This document shows positions 11,146-24,200 of a stretch of DNA of 60,000 nt, piece by piece. The first letter of the stretch is position 1, and the number at the start of each line of letters is the position of its first letter. The notes beneath the pieces are model-generated. The model searched no databases. It was not told the origin of the DNA and worked only from the letters and a program-made list of their open reading frames with translations. Origin of the DNA: Hydractinia symbiolongicarpus (Eukaryota; Cnidaria; Hydrozoa; Anthoathecata; Hydractiniidae); the NCBI RefSeq assembly GCF_029227915.1, contig NC_079882.1, forward strand, positions 8,062,001 to 8,122,000, in the 5' to 3' direction. Position numbers and translations under genes: made by a program.

Positions 11146-12020
11146 TTTAAAAAAACAGGTTCCTTTGTTTTGTTCATCGGCTACATAAATTCAGAAACGC
11201 GTCCAAGCATGTACTGTATATGCAAAGAAGGAGAGCACTGTTGTTCTTGAGTGCGGGAAAGTTTCTACTTCCCTGTTTGTTTACTTTTGTTCTAGAGTGC
11301 AGGGAAGCTTTTACTTCCGTTTTTTTTAAGATAGATGTACTTATATTACATGGCTGGCTATAGCTGGCAAAGCTAAATAATTTTGCAGCTGATGTAACTG
11401 ATCCTTTTTGAAAGCAGCGGTTGGCGGTAGCTTAGTCAAGAACATACTGGGCTTGTTCAGATTTCAGATGGATATAGCTAGCTATATATATAAAAAATCA
11501 AAACAAGTGTTGTGGTTTGCCAATCAGGAAAAACTAACAATTAGCCTGTAACACAGAAGTATATAGTTAGCTTATATACAGGATATAATTATACTGTATT
11601 TGGTAACTATCAGCTTAAGGCTAATCATCAGTTCTTCCTGACTGTTTGTGTGCTGGTTTCGATCTATAACGTTGTGATAAATCCATTATGAATTGAGGGG
11701 TAGTAAAAGAAACAGTACATTGATAACTTCGTAGTTAGCTATAGCATCAAAATAGTCCATTGCTTTAAGATTCACAAAATGGCATTTTACTTGAGATCCA
11801 AATGGCTTTCATATTTTTCAGGCGTATTTCGGACTGTTTCCAAAAAACTATATTTTTAAAAATAGCATCACATTTTGGATGCAAAATTCAAATAACGAAT
11901 ATTGTTTGATACTATATGTATATCCTTTTTAATAATTTGTGGTTAACTTATTTTTAACGTTAAAGCTTACTTCACGTGACAAAAAAGTTTTAAATTGAAG
12001 CAATATTTGTTTGATTTGAT

Positions 12021-12224
12021 TTGATTGATCATTTCCAGCCTCTAATAACCGCTGATCATTCGCTAAAAATTCGAATGAAAGAATTTAAATCACTTGTTGA
12101 AAAACACAAAATCGAAGATATTCTCATTAAGTACGGTGAAGAGACACTTTTATCAAAAGTTAGAACGGAAAGAAAAAATTTCCTGCAAAGCAAAAAGAGA
12201 AAAACCGGCACTTTAAAAGATTAA
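12021..12224 (+). CDS. Possible terminal exon, unidentified (weak U-box-like end)
   Basis: This is an open tract of about 60 residues ending at TAA (12222-12224). A pyrimidine-rich acceptor (TTTCCAG) ends at 12040, so the coding part may start at 12041 with P-L-I-T-A-D-H-S-L-K, followed by a lysine/glutamate-rich helix-like tail. The pattern P-L-x-x-x-D-x-x-L-K plus a helix resembles the last turn of a U-box, but this is too short to be sure. An AATAAA lies farther on at about 12682. No upstream partner exon was found, so it could equally be a stray fragment of a transposon gene. Confidence 0.25.
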   Translation: MIDHFQPLITADHSLKIRMKEFKSLVEKHKIEDILIKYGEETLLSKVRTERKNFLQSKKRKTGTLKD

Positions 12225-15088
12225 TACGTTAATGCTTCACTTTTTTGTAATATATTTTTTGTTTTCACACGCATCTGCTTATTTTAGGATCAGCGTTAAT
12301 GTAAGAATTATTGACGCTACTTTTTGTTTATGTAATGTTTTTCCCCCCAAGTTTTTATTTATTATTTTTCTTAAAAGCTGTAGAGAAAACAAAACTTCCC
12401 TTGCTCGAACTATTGTCGTTCTATTGTCGAGGATAGGATACGGGGACGTAAAACTAAGATGTTTTCACGTTATGAAGAAAACGCAAGTTGTTTCGTTTTC
12501 CAAGTATTTTTTGCGAATTTTGTTTTGTGTTTAAATACGCATTCTTTCCAATTTCTTAAACAAAATGTGTACATTTTGAAGAAATATTTTATTTGCTTGA
12601 GTTCTTCTTTGTTCTGTACGTATATTTTTCGAAGTTTACTATTAAGCATGATTTTTTTTTATCAGGTTAGGTCGTAAAAGCAAATAAATTCAATATCGTT
12701 AATCATCTTAATAGTATAAACAAGAAAAAGAGCATCTTTTGTCTTACAGAAGGCTTATATCACTTCATTCTAGTAATAAACATAAAATGCATTACATTAC
12801 TTTACGCGCTTCTTTACTTTCTTTATGCGTACTATAGGACGTTTCATTTCCCTAGTTGCCGTCGTCTAAATTTCCGTCTTTTTTACGTAAGGTCGATAAT
12901 TACTGGTCACTTTGGAATAAGAGCCCTGGTTAGGACAATAAATTAACAACAAGCGCTCAAGTCAAAGATTTCTTACAAAATATTTTTGTGACACCAGTTG
13001 TTATTAGTCTCTGCTCGAAAAGATCATGAGAACATTGAACTTTGGTAATTCGATAAAATGAATTTGATTTTGATTTTTAGGCACAATTTTTTGAAGCCTG
13101 GTCACGAGTGAAAATTATTTGTGATAACTTTCTGAGGTCGATGTTCACGCACGAAAAACATTTTGTAGACCAGAACGGATAAACTAACAAAGCGTCGCAA
13201 ATATGCAATTTTAAGTTGTTGTGTGATAATCTAAACTGAAAATTTACCGATCTTTGTAGGAAAAAAGGTTGTTGTGTTGTGAACGTTTTTTGAAATATGT
13301 GGTAGGACAGAACATGTTTTCCGTGTGTGCACATTTGCCCTTACAGTATCATGTCACAATTAATTCACACGTACGCAGTATTCATTCTTTTTTATCCAGG
13401 CATAAAGTTCAGGTCTCGTGTCCCTGAGAAGATTCTCTCACTAAGTAACCCCGGTACTCCCCCCCATTCCTAGAGACCTCGATTCCGACCTGAACTAGCC
13501 CTGTATTCGACGAAATATAATATGCCACACCAATTTTGAGCGAAAACAAATTTATTTAATAAAAGTCTGGAAAAAGTAGGGTTTTTTGTGTGTTAAAGTC
13601 TACATATAGAAATGCACGAGATTTTTTCTAGAAGAGGTCTGCATATTTACTCAATCTAGCTATGAAGCGTGAAAGCAATGACAACGGTTTTTTACTAACA
13701 ATTTTTGGCTAGTTGCCATGGTAACCCGTTAGGGTGCTGTTTCTACAGTTTTGATGTGCGTTTTTGTATTTTTTTAGACCTGTGCACAAAATAATAAAAT
13801 ATTATTTTTTTTAAAGTGTCCTTGGCTGTCACAAAATCTTCCGTTAGTCGCGGAAAGGACTAAAATGCAGGGATTCAATTCATATTGAGGAGAATACTAC
13901 TTTTCATTGAATTCTCAATTAAATTTTGTATCCTGAAAAGAATAGAAAAACATTTTCAAAATCTAAAATTTTCCGACGGGGTTTACTTTGTAATGAATTT
14001 TGATCATCTTCGTTTTCTTTTATCGGAAAATTGTTCAATTACCGTGAACAATAATAGTTTATCACACACATTAGGGTTTAACAAAGGAAATACAAAACCC
14101 AAGCTTGTTATTACGAAAAGTTCAAAACCTTTTTCTTTCTGCATTCTCGGCATATACGCACACGCGCATCGTGAGCTACGCTAGCGAAGTAGACTTTCTT
14201 CGCGTTAATTTTCTGTGCTTCAGGGCACAAACCACACTTAAACAAAAACAAGCAATTTGAATACCGCCGTCGGCCATTAAACATATCAGCGTAAGTTTAG
14301 GTGACAGGTCATCAAAATATTTTGCAATATCAAACGCTTTTACCGGTGCGTTTCGAGCAGACATGTATTGTAACAACCATGTTATACCAATGATGAACAA
14401 TTTTTAATCAATAATATAACAGCATCCGCTTCGCAAAGAACAATGTCTTATTTCTCACGGCTTTTGTCACGTCTCCACCTCCATTAGTTACAACAGCCGC
14501 TAAAAATGATCTTTTATTATCGGGGAATTTAGATTGCGTATTAGCGACTGCGACACAGGCTGTTTAACGGTTTACTAATCACCACGATAGTGCAGGATTC
14601 ATTCTATAGACATACACGGTTTTTACTCAAAGAAGAGGTAGTCGCTAACATGCAATCTTTTAATTTTATATACCACATACAGTAAAGTAAATCTAGTGCC
14701 GATTCCGTGTACGGTTCTTGACTATCGATCATTTTTCTTCAGGCTGTAGTGGAACTCTGGGTCTAATTTTGGAATGTTGTTAATAATCTCTTAAGACTTG
14801 TGCAGCACCAGGGCAACCAAGACTTTTATGTTTTTATTCTCAACATTCCGCTGACAGTTACAACACCCCATCTTTCTGCTAATATGTCCGCTGATGCAGA
14901 TACATTTTTGCAATAATGAAGTCATTCTAGATAGTTTTCTTGTTGTTTTTCAGTGGTATCTTTTTCCATAGGATGTGTCAAGACGAAATGTAGCGTTTTA
15001 TTTAAAAATTCCTAAAAACACTTAGCTATAAAACGAAATAACAAGAAAACTATGTTCCGCGCCGCGTCTTAAAATGAGTAATAAATAG
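12225..15088. other. No supported gene; weak ORFs only
   Basis: Open frames here (for example minus strand 14176-14400, which includes a hydrophobic C-I-C-L-M-A-type segment near its end) have no family signature that I recognise. At 13407-13490 a short block is bounded by inverted AGTTCAGGTC / GACCTGAACT. Otherwise nothing can be annotated. Confidence 0.4.
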
Positions 15089-15862
15089 TTCCCGAAATTG
15101 AAAATTGAAAAGTTTGATTATCGCGATTTTGGACTTAAAAATACATAGTTTAATTTTGCTGCATATCAACAGTTGAAAACCCGGGCGTGCAATACTTATC
15201 ACATCATCTTAAACTGAAACAATTTCTTTGACAGTGTTATGGGAACGCGCATTCCAAAAACATCATGTTCCCGAAATTGAAAATACGGATTTTGTCTCGT
15301 TTTAGAGGTAAACGAGACACCCTTGATATGTATTAGATATATAACACTAGCGAGGATGTCCAGGTAACCATTTTTGCCCATTGATGTCTCAACATAGTGT
15401 TGCAAAGGAAGATAAAGCTATAGATCGTGCTGTCACGAAAACGGTTTTCGGTGCGGTTTAAAAGAGCAACTAAGACTTGCCTTGTTATACTTGCAGAGGA
15501 CATTCTGCTCTCCAAAAAAACTGTATTTTGTAGATAGATAAGTGATGTTGTTGGTGAAATTAGGTGAATTAAATGCGTTTTAGTTAACATATCAAGGGCT
15601 TGCTCTCAGGGTCTATACCAACGTTTGACGGGGGTTTGGTAGGCGAAATAAATATTGATGTTCCCGAAATTGCAAATAGTTCACGGATGCCACAAAGACA
15701 TAAAATTATTTTAAAGATTAATTCACTCAGAACAACAATTACGTTCTAATTGAAAATAACCCAACCAACCCGAGTTTTCATTGCCCAAGCTGTATTTAGA
15801 GATGAAAATAGTTGTTCCCTTGATTTTAATTTCGGGAACGTAGTGTCCAATTCATGAATCTG

Positions 15863-16073
<211 letters not shown>

Positions 16074-16898
16074 AAAGGACGATAAAACTTTGTGGCTTCC
16101 ACGTCCTAGTGGCAGGATTTGTAGTGAGCACTTTTGTGGATGAAAAAACCAACCTTCAGTAATCCATATTCATCAATACAGCTTGGATATAATTTTAATT
16201 ATCCTGTTACTGTTTGGCAGCAGTATGAGTCACCTTCAAGAAAGGTGAAAAAATCGTACCTGACCAGCTGCAACATTTGAATCTGATCAGCAAAGTCTGG
16301 GAGACCACCAGTATTGCATACAAGAGAATAGGTTTTTCTTGTATTAACAAGCAGGAAGTAACCAAATCCTTAAATAAAGGACTTTCAGCTATGTCTCTTA
16401 AACTAAAAATATTTAGAAAATGAGAAATCCTAAGTGACAGAGACACAGCTTTTCATGGGTGCAAATAAAAACGGATAAAAAATGCTACTATGTGGTTGCA
16501 GGTCCCTGACATGTCAGCCATGCAGTCATAATGTGGAGACTTAATTTTGCCATTACGTTTTGTCACGCAAATCCAAAGGTTATGTAGTTATTTATATGCT
16601 CTGATTGTCAACAAACAACCTTTAAAAATCAATAACTTGAGGTTTGTGCAACTTGATGATAAAATATTGAGCCAACCCGAACATTACTAAAATAGCTATA
16701 ACCTTTAAAACCTTTTGTAGTCAATTTAGATTTGAATAAAAAAAAGCTCACTAGGAAACATTAGGTAATTGAATATATCAGCATATGCATGACTAAAAAC
16801 GTTTATGTCGTCATTCTCGCTGTCACCCAGAAGAGAGGTACTTTTGGACGGGAAGTGTAATATTAGATTCACTGACTGTAAGGTTAGCCTGGCAAGCT

Positions 16899-17366
16899 TT
16901 ATGTAAAGTTACCACTACCTTCTCTGCTATTTTGATGACTTGGGACATTATTTTCGCTTTCAGCTAAAACTTTATTTATGTTTGAATCAAAAACTGATGA
17001 AGGACATAACCTACCTTGATCATTGGAATCACATGCATCTTTAGTTGGATTTAAAACTACTGTGAGCTTTGGATCGCGGCTTGCAGGTAGCTGTTTAGAA
17101 GGAGTGCTACGTCTACTGGCAGCAGTGTTATGACGTGTATATGTGTAACTAGAGTGAATCACTGAATTGCTTTTTTTAGTAGCGAAATAAAAGTTATTCT
17201 TAATCTTAATTTTATGATAATGAGGATTGTCGTTGCTCCATAATGGTTGTACGTACAACTCCTTCGGTCCGAGACCCACAATACTGGGTTTTAAAACCGC
17301 TCGAATTTCCATTAATTTTGATTCGTTACTCATTCTAACACACATGCTTTCAGAAGATTTATACAC
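16899..17366 (-). CDS. Unidentified ORF, possible first exon
   Basis: An open frame of up to 155 residues with three possible starts (17366 is a GTG; ATG codons lie at about 17345 and 17333). It is rich in serine, asparagine, threonine and proline, is less AT-biased than its surroundings, and uses varied codons, which suggests real coding. A strong donor, CAAG|GTAGGT, falls inside it with the exon side ending at 17015. A spliced form may therefore use only 17015-17366. I recognise no domain. No downstream partner exon on the minus strand was convincing, although an open tract at 16207-16446 is a candidate. It could also be a remnant of a mobile element. Confidence 0.35.
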   Translation of the reverse strand: MYKSSESMCVRMSNESKLMEIRAVLKPSIVGLGPKELYVQPLWSNDNPHYHKIKIKNNFYFATKKSNSVIHSSYTYTRHNTAASRRSTPSKQLPASRDPKLTVVLNPTKDACDSNDQGRLCPSSVFDSNINKVLAESENNVPSHQNSREGSGNFT

Positions 17367-18623
17367 ACAAAATATCTGTTGGTTGGGAATTTTAAATTCC
17401 TTCTACCATTGGATTTTTTACTTTGAATCAAAAACCAGCATTATCTCTTCACAGTCTCAACAAATTTTTAAATAATCTATAGGAAAATATTGAAAACTAA
17501 ATCCATGGGATGAGATTTTCTTCTTCATTGCGATTTTAAACAATAGCCTCACAACAAGTCTGCTAAATGTATTGAACTTTTTCAAGGTTTTTTCACAATG
17601 ATAACGAATAGATAACAATAGCACGCGAGAGAAAACTAAAGCTTTACTAGTTTTCATAAAAATTGAACTATTAAACAGGATATTATTTCCTCTCTTCATA
17701 AATGTTCATTAATGTTTATGTATGTTCTCGCGGTTAGTAAAACATTTTAAAAACGCATCTAAATATATAATCACCACTTTTTTCAAAATAGTTAAACACT
17801 TGCTAATTGCAACCACCAAAGATTTAAGCGTGCACGTTCTACTGTTGTTTTGTCCAAAGCATATGAAGTATGCAGGAAGCAGTATAGATTAAAACATTGA
17901 TTAAAATAAGAAGTCGCATTAGTTCAGTTGCTAACAGTTTGAAGATGAAGGTGATGAAGAAGAAGAAGAAGAAGAAAAAGAAGAAGTAAAATTGTGAAAA
18001 CTCACATTCTTTTTGCCATAACAATGCTTTTTATCCACAAGATAAACAAAGGGAATTCTAAATTTATTTATAAAAAAAAGTTGTTTAGAAGGTTAAGTAA
18101 AAAAGAACGTATAAATAATAAATGACATTGCACTAAATTTCGGAAATTTCCGTAGGACTCTCATAAGTGAGCGTGTTCCCGTGGTAACAGAGTAATAACA
18201 AGTTGCATACAGTCGCAATAAATACAACTTTTTATCCACAGATAAGAATAGCCATTGGAAATTATTAAATTAGAATTATGATAAATAAATTAGACTATTA
18301 TGAGATGACTAGCAAATTATTAATGTGTCCTGGAAGCGAAGTTGTCTTTCATACCAGGTGGAGCATTCTCATCCCAAAGGATCTAACAAAAATGCAAGAT
18401 AAAATGCCATAATCTCTAATTTCGGGAGGCAATTCGCAGAAAGGAACATCCTCCCTTTCCAGAAAGGTGCCAACACCTTTTTTGCGCGGGGGGTCACAAC
18501 TGAAAATACCCAAAGACCGTTCTGTAAATTATGAAAGAAAAATGAAATATGGTACCATAACCACGAGGTTCACAGATGGAAGCATAAAAAACATTTAACC
18601 TTTATGTTTCAGTAAAGTGGCCG
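17367..18623. other. No gene seen; GAA-rich low complexity at 17940-17988
   Basis: AT-rich sequence with a GAA/GAT purine tract at 17940-17988 and no supported exon. Confidence 0.5.
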
Positions 18624-18850
18624 GATAGATAGATAGATATTTGCATACTTTACATGGGTAGCCTTAAAAATATCGAGGAACCTGTCTATTATTTTCAGGA
18701 GGGGCCATGACTTTGATGGGGAGTACTGGAGTTTAAATGCTCTCTTGCTACTACACAAACTCTATCAGATCAGAGTCAGCGCTCTGCCATACAACTCCCT
18801 GCAACATCCAACGGCTCACACAGTGCACCATCTCCCCATGATAACCACAA
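18624..18850 (-). mobile_element. GATA-tailed SINE, copy 2 (head incomplete)
   Basis: The GATA tail at 18624-18642 is followed by the same body as copy 1 at 1-220 (shared AATAATAGACAGG, CATGGCCCCTCCTG-type and CCGTTGGATGTTGC words, read on the minus strand). The tRNA-like head seen in copy 1 is missing or changed here. The copies have diverged, so this family is not young. Confidence 0.65.
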
Positions 18851-18931
18851 ACTATGGGGCCATAAAAACTTCAGTCAGTTCACCTAGTTACCCTTCCTTC
18901 CAAAAGTCTAGCCAGCTACTCCTACAACAGG

Positions 18932-20227
18932 CTAAAGTAAAGCTAGCCGTACCTAACAGCCGCACGTTAGCCGTACCTTAGCCGTACTTAAGAAAATTCG
19001 TAATTAGCAGCTCTGTGTAGGACCACTTGCTTCTAAGCTTAAAATTAGTAGTTAACCTATACCAGAGTTAAATTGTCCAACTTTTATTTCGTCTTTTAGG
19101 TGAATATCTAGCTATGCTGATAAAAATGATGCAAAATGGAGCACTCCATCGTGGAGCCCCAGTAACCCCCAGGGAATCCTCAATGATGAAATACCGATAA
19201 TAATATATCTTACATGTATTATAATTTTTATAAAGTGATTTTAATACAAATACAAAAGAGATTTTTAAAATTAAATGTATGAAAAACATTAGTAAAGTAA
19301 GATTGAACATTATTACGCTGCGGACAATATTAGGTTAGGTTCCCGTAATAGCTGTACAGCTAGCGCTAAAAGTGACTACAGCTGGCTAAATTTAAATACG
19401 GTTGCCAAAATAAGGTACGGCTAGATAATATTAAGGTACGGCTGGGTCTTATCATATAAGAAACATCTTCAAATGCTAAAAACGTTCAATAAAAACGAAA
19501 TTATGTTAGGTACAGCTAGTTAAAATAAGGTACGGCTGGAAAATATTAAGGTACGGGTAGCTCCTATCAGATAAGAAACATCTTCAAATGCTAAAATTGT
19601 TCCATAAAAACGAAACCGTACCTTATTTTAGCTAGCCATACCTAACATAATTTCGTTTTTATTGTACATATTTTAGCATTTGAAATTGTTTCTCATATGA
19701 TAGGACCTAGCCTTACCTTAATATTTTTCAGCCGTACCTTATTTTGGCTAGCCGTACCTAACATAATTTCGTTTTTATTGAACGTTTTTAGCATTTGAAG
19801 ATGTTTCTTATACGATAGGACCTAGCCGTACCTTAATATTGTCCAGCCGTACTTTATTTTAGCTAGCCGTACTCAACTTAATTTCGTTTTGGGTTTCGTT
19901 TTAAAGTTGTTTCTTATATCTTATCGTCACATTGAAGTTCACTGCTCGTACTAACCACCTTTTTATTGCCAGTCGTACTTAAATTGTCGATTTGGAAATC
20001 CCGCGCTCTCCCCCGTTTGGTTTCCATAAGAGCAAGATGTTTCGTTAACATTTTTCGTATTTTGCGGGTTCATTGGCGATTCAGAAACAGAAATTCAGTG
20101 ACACAACAAATTTACCACTACGATTAGCTCAGTTTTTCCATTAAAATACATTACCTCACCTTACAAAGAAAAGTGTAGTTACGTACGGCTTAGGTACGGC
20201 TGTTAGGTACGGCTAGCTTTACCTAGG
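18932..20227. mobile_element. Foldback (Mutator-like) element with 11-bp target duplication
   Basis: The 11-bp direct repeat CCTACAACAGG stands immediately outside both ends (18921-18931 and 20228-20238). Just inside are long inverted repeats containing TAAAGCTAGCCGTACCTAAC and further copies of AGCCGTACC. In the middle (19385-19905) units of about 115-123 bp occur twice in one orientation and then three times in the other. Each carries GGTACGGCT and ATAAGAAACATCTTCAAATG. A target duplication of 9-11 bp with long inverted ends is the habit of Mutator-like foldback elements, but no transposase is present to prove the superfamily. Confidence 0.8.
19385..19905. repeat. Head-to-head array of about 120-bp units
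   Basis: Forward units are marked by AAAATAAGGTACGGCT at about 19402 and 19525. Reverse units are marked by CTTATTTT(A/G)GCTAGCC at about 19622, 19738 and 19852. The point of symmetry is near 19612, making the interior itself a large palindrome. Confidence 0.75.
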
Positions 20228-20744
20228 CCTACAACAGGATACAATGTTGTTTAGTCCCTTTAAATGGGAATACGTACATTCTGATGCTTTTGCTGACCTG
20301 ATTAATTATTTTAGTAACTTTTGAGTATTTTATCTTTCTAATATAGCTGGCTACTTGGCTAGTTTGTATTTGCATTTTTTCCAACTTCAACTTGTTTGTT
20401 AATTCACAAGTTCTTAAACCAATAGTGTCCTTGAAGCTTATAACATCGCATTTTTCCTTTAACGTCAGTGTTTTCTGTTTTTTTATTCACCCCAGCCCTC
20501 GAAAAAGAATGAACATTTGAAGTTAAAATCAAAATAAAAAATAATGAATAAACACGGGTAAAAAAGCCCTGATTAGTTTAAAATCTAGTAAAACTGAAAG
20601 GATTGGTTTAAAAAGCAATGTATATCCTTCACTAATTCTTGAAGTCATAACTTTCTTCTTCGTGCTCTCCTTAGGTGCACAAAGTGGACTTTTCATGGTC
20701 AAACCTTCACAGTAGAAATCCTAATTAAACAGAACTTATGTGCA

Positions 20745-21177
20745 AGATAAAGGGGTTAAAGGTGCCTTTGATAGACAACTTTCATCATGTGAGTGTTGTT
20801 TATAATCCCCAGACCTCTTGCAAATTGACAGGCAAAATAACCAGTCCATTCCAAACTTTATTTTCAGTTAAAGGCAACTTTTGATCTTAAAATTAAAATA
20901 TAACTTGCATATAGTTTAGATTTAGATCATATATCATTTAAAAGATGCTAGTAGCAACAGTACAAAAGTTTTTAACCATAATCTGACTTTCTTCACCTAA
21001 GGTCATTTTTTCTGATTTTTTCTGCTCATGCGTAAAAACGTAAACATTGAAAGTCATCAGTTCAAAATAAACTTTTACCTTGCCACCTGCATGATTTTGC
21101 CTGTCAATTTGTGTAAGAGGTCTGGGGAATATATAAACAACACTGTCACAATGAAACTTGTCTATTAAGCCCCTAAA
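20745..21177. repeat. Foldback repeat directly upstream of DIS3
   Basis: About 100 bp at 20753-20870 recur inverted at 21065-21175. Shared words include TTTTGCCTGTCAATTTG, AAGAGGTCTGGGGA and AAACAACACT. The arms are imperfect and separated by about 200 bp. The right arm ends about 35 bases before the DIS3 start codon, so this MITE-like sequence occupies the region where a promoter or 5' UTR would be expected. Confidence 0.65.
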
Positions 21178-21191
21178 TGACAATTTTATAT

Positions 21192-21211
21192 ATAATTTTA
21201 GGTCAAGAAAT
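21192..21211 (+). promoter_or_regulatory. Splice-acceptor-like site before the DIS3 start
   Basis: A U-rich run ending TTTTAG (AG at 21200-21201) stands 10 bases before the ATG at 21212. It could accept either a 5' UTR exon or a spliced leader. Confidence 0.45.
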
Positions 21212-24200
21212 ATGTTAAAGTCAAAAGTTTTTTTGAAAAAAACTCGAAGAGGTGGTGTGGTAAAGATTGTTCGTGAGCATTACCTTCGTGATGATATATG
21301 GTGTGGTGCTGAAGAGTGCACTCAATGTGAAAATGATAATGCAGTTTTAAATTCGTCTCCAGATGTTGTGTCTAAAATATGTGATTTTCCACATTATTTG
21401 ATTCTAGATACCAATGCTATTCTGCATCAGGTAACTTAAAATAAGTTTATGTGTAATTGTTTGAAAATGCAAAGTAATGCAACTTATAATATGAAATATG
21501 TTGTTGACATATCACATAAGCTAGTGATCTATCTATGTGCAATTAATTACTTTGTATATACACACAAACAAATATTTGTTATGATAAGGTAATATAGGGG
21601 CTAAGTAAGAAATGATGGAGCTGTTTTTTCTGAGGAATGTTTACACAACGTCTTTGGAAAATAATGTACATTACCATGACTGTAACCACATGGAAATCCC
21701 TTGGGAATTCCCCCTTACAAATATACAACACGATAGTAACTTGGCTACCAAGTGGTGGAATGGCTTTGTTTACAGGGAGAATAAAAGCTTACTTTTGATA
21801 AAACCTTTTATTGTAAACTAAGTTTACAATGCTGGTAACTTTTCGCATCAACAAGTAAAGCAATTTAACATATATAACTGGTTACCTAACAAGATATTTC
21901 AAAACTTTTGAACAATTTATTTTTTAAATTTTGTTATCATAACAAAATATTTCATATGCAAAGTTATGCTACATTGGTAATGAAGTACACCTCTGTTTTT
22001 GTGGACTAGTTAATTGAATAAAACTGTGTCTATTTTATCCTTCCCTTGTGATCTTGTTTGTTTACACCATGGTGCCATTGTGAATTTCTTATTTCTTGCC
22101 AACAAATCACATAACTTTTAGCATTGTTTAGTTGAGGGATTCGTGCGGGTGACATCTATATGCTGAAACCTTCATCACTATCTATCATTGCATAGATATT
22201 TTTTTTTAAAGTTTATATAGCTCATTAATATACTGTGACATGTATAATTTTCAGTAAATCTTTAATAAGGCTTGCTGGTAAGGATATCATAGAGCAACAA
22301 CTCATTTGACTTATTGGGATATCCCATAAAGAGAAATTTGTTTACCTGAAAAAAATGTATAGCATCATGTTATGTACTTAACAAATGTTTGCAGAGATAT
22401 TGAGGTTTAAATGTTTTTTGATGATATCATCAACCTTTTTATTCTGAAACTGATTCAGGGACTTAGGTTTGACGTGACATTCGTGTTGTAGTGTCAGGAA
22501 ATTTCACAATTGAGACATAACTTTTTCAACTACATTAAAGGAAAATTAACACATCTGCTTTACCTGTTATAGAAGGACAGACAGACAGACACAGTCTTTA
22601 TCATTTTAATAGATTTTACATGTATCTGCAATATTTTTTAGATGGATGTCTTGGAAGACCCTGTTTTTAAAAATGTTATTTTATTGCAAACAGTTTTACA
22701 CGAGGTATGCCTTACAATGTTTCCTTTCATTTTTTTCAAAACAAATACTGCAAATGCTCAATAAAGACCCGCACATTTAAAGTTTTGACCTGTAGCGTGG
22801 GCACTTGTTCAAGAGGGGTCACAAATTGAGAGGGATGCTTATAAAAAAGATCTCATACTTGTTTTATGTAAAAGCTTCTTTATAGGAATTATAATAGTTG
22901 TAAAGTATTAAAACAGAAAGATAGAAATATATATGTAACAGGTAAAAAATGTTCTTGAGCATAAATGTTTATGATTAAATTTTCTTCATGTCAACAAAAT
23001 AATAGCAAACTGCTTAATTGATGAGATAAAACATTTTGACATGAATTGCATGTAGATGATTCTAAAAACAATTTGTCAAATAAGTGCCAGAAGAGAGCTT
23101 TTAAAAAAGTGGGTATTTATACGAAAGGGTGCTTATTTGCAAGGAGTGCTTTATTGAGCATGTACGATAGTCTAATATATTGCATTTGTTCAGTTTAGCC
23201 ACTGATAAGTCTAAAAAAAATTAGTAATTTAAAATTATTTTAATGTTCTACTTGCACATGTTACCCAGTTTTAAGTAATATTTCTTTATTAAGCATGGTT
23301 TGGTTTAGGTAAAGCATCAAAGCTATACTGCATACAAACGGATCAGAGAACTTATCTCAGTCAAATCTCAGCGCTGCTTTGTGTTTAGTAATGAGCATCA
23401 CAGGTAATAACTGCATCAGAGGTAATAATGTATATTGTAAAATTGGGCACGTGCTTAACGATCTATGTCAAATGTTTATTGAAATAAGTATGTATGTAAT
23501 TGATAGTTTTTGCTTGCTTGATAGAAAAAGAGTATATTTTGAAATTATTTACCTTAGCCCGTATATAGTTTACTTTATTGTAATGGTGATAAAGTGTCTA
23601 AGTTGGGCAGTCCCCCTGGATTTTTCCAGTTTTTGCTCCCCCCTCAATAAAAAACATTTTGTGACATATTGAATAGGAAAATAAAACCATGATACAATAT
23701 CAATTTTGTTTCGTGCTATGCATATTCCCTAAATTTTTAATGTGGAATTTTTTAAAAACAGTGATAATTTCAATAAAAAGTAGGGAAATTGGTACAATTT
23801 TCCTTTTAAATCAGCACAACCATGGATTTTTCCCTTGCTATGAAAAAGTAAAAAGATAGAAACAAAATAGGAAAAACTAATGGTTCCAGCAACTGAAACA
23901 ACCAAAGTAAGAAAGGGTAATAGAATTTAGGCTGATAAAGGTTTGAATGAGATCTGAATTGATAGGTGCACGAGATTTTGTAGAAAACTGTTTGTTGTAA
24001 AGTAAATATTATTTTCTTTAAAATTCACAAGGTGTTTTAAATCTTTTAATTGTGTGTGTTGCCCAAATAACTTGAAACTACATAGTTTCAACAGACTGTA
24101 CTTAGTTAGTGGTTGTATGTAATTTGTATTTACCCATTTTAGAGATACTTATACAGAAAGAGAGAAAGGAGAAAGTCCAAATGATTACAATGATAGATGT

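Noticed and set aside
19068-19310. 80-residue minus-strand frame
   Set aside because: It lies wholly inside the foldback element and lacks any domain.
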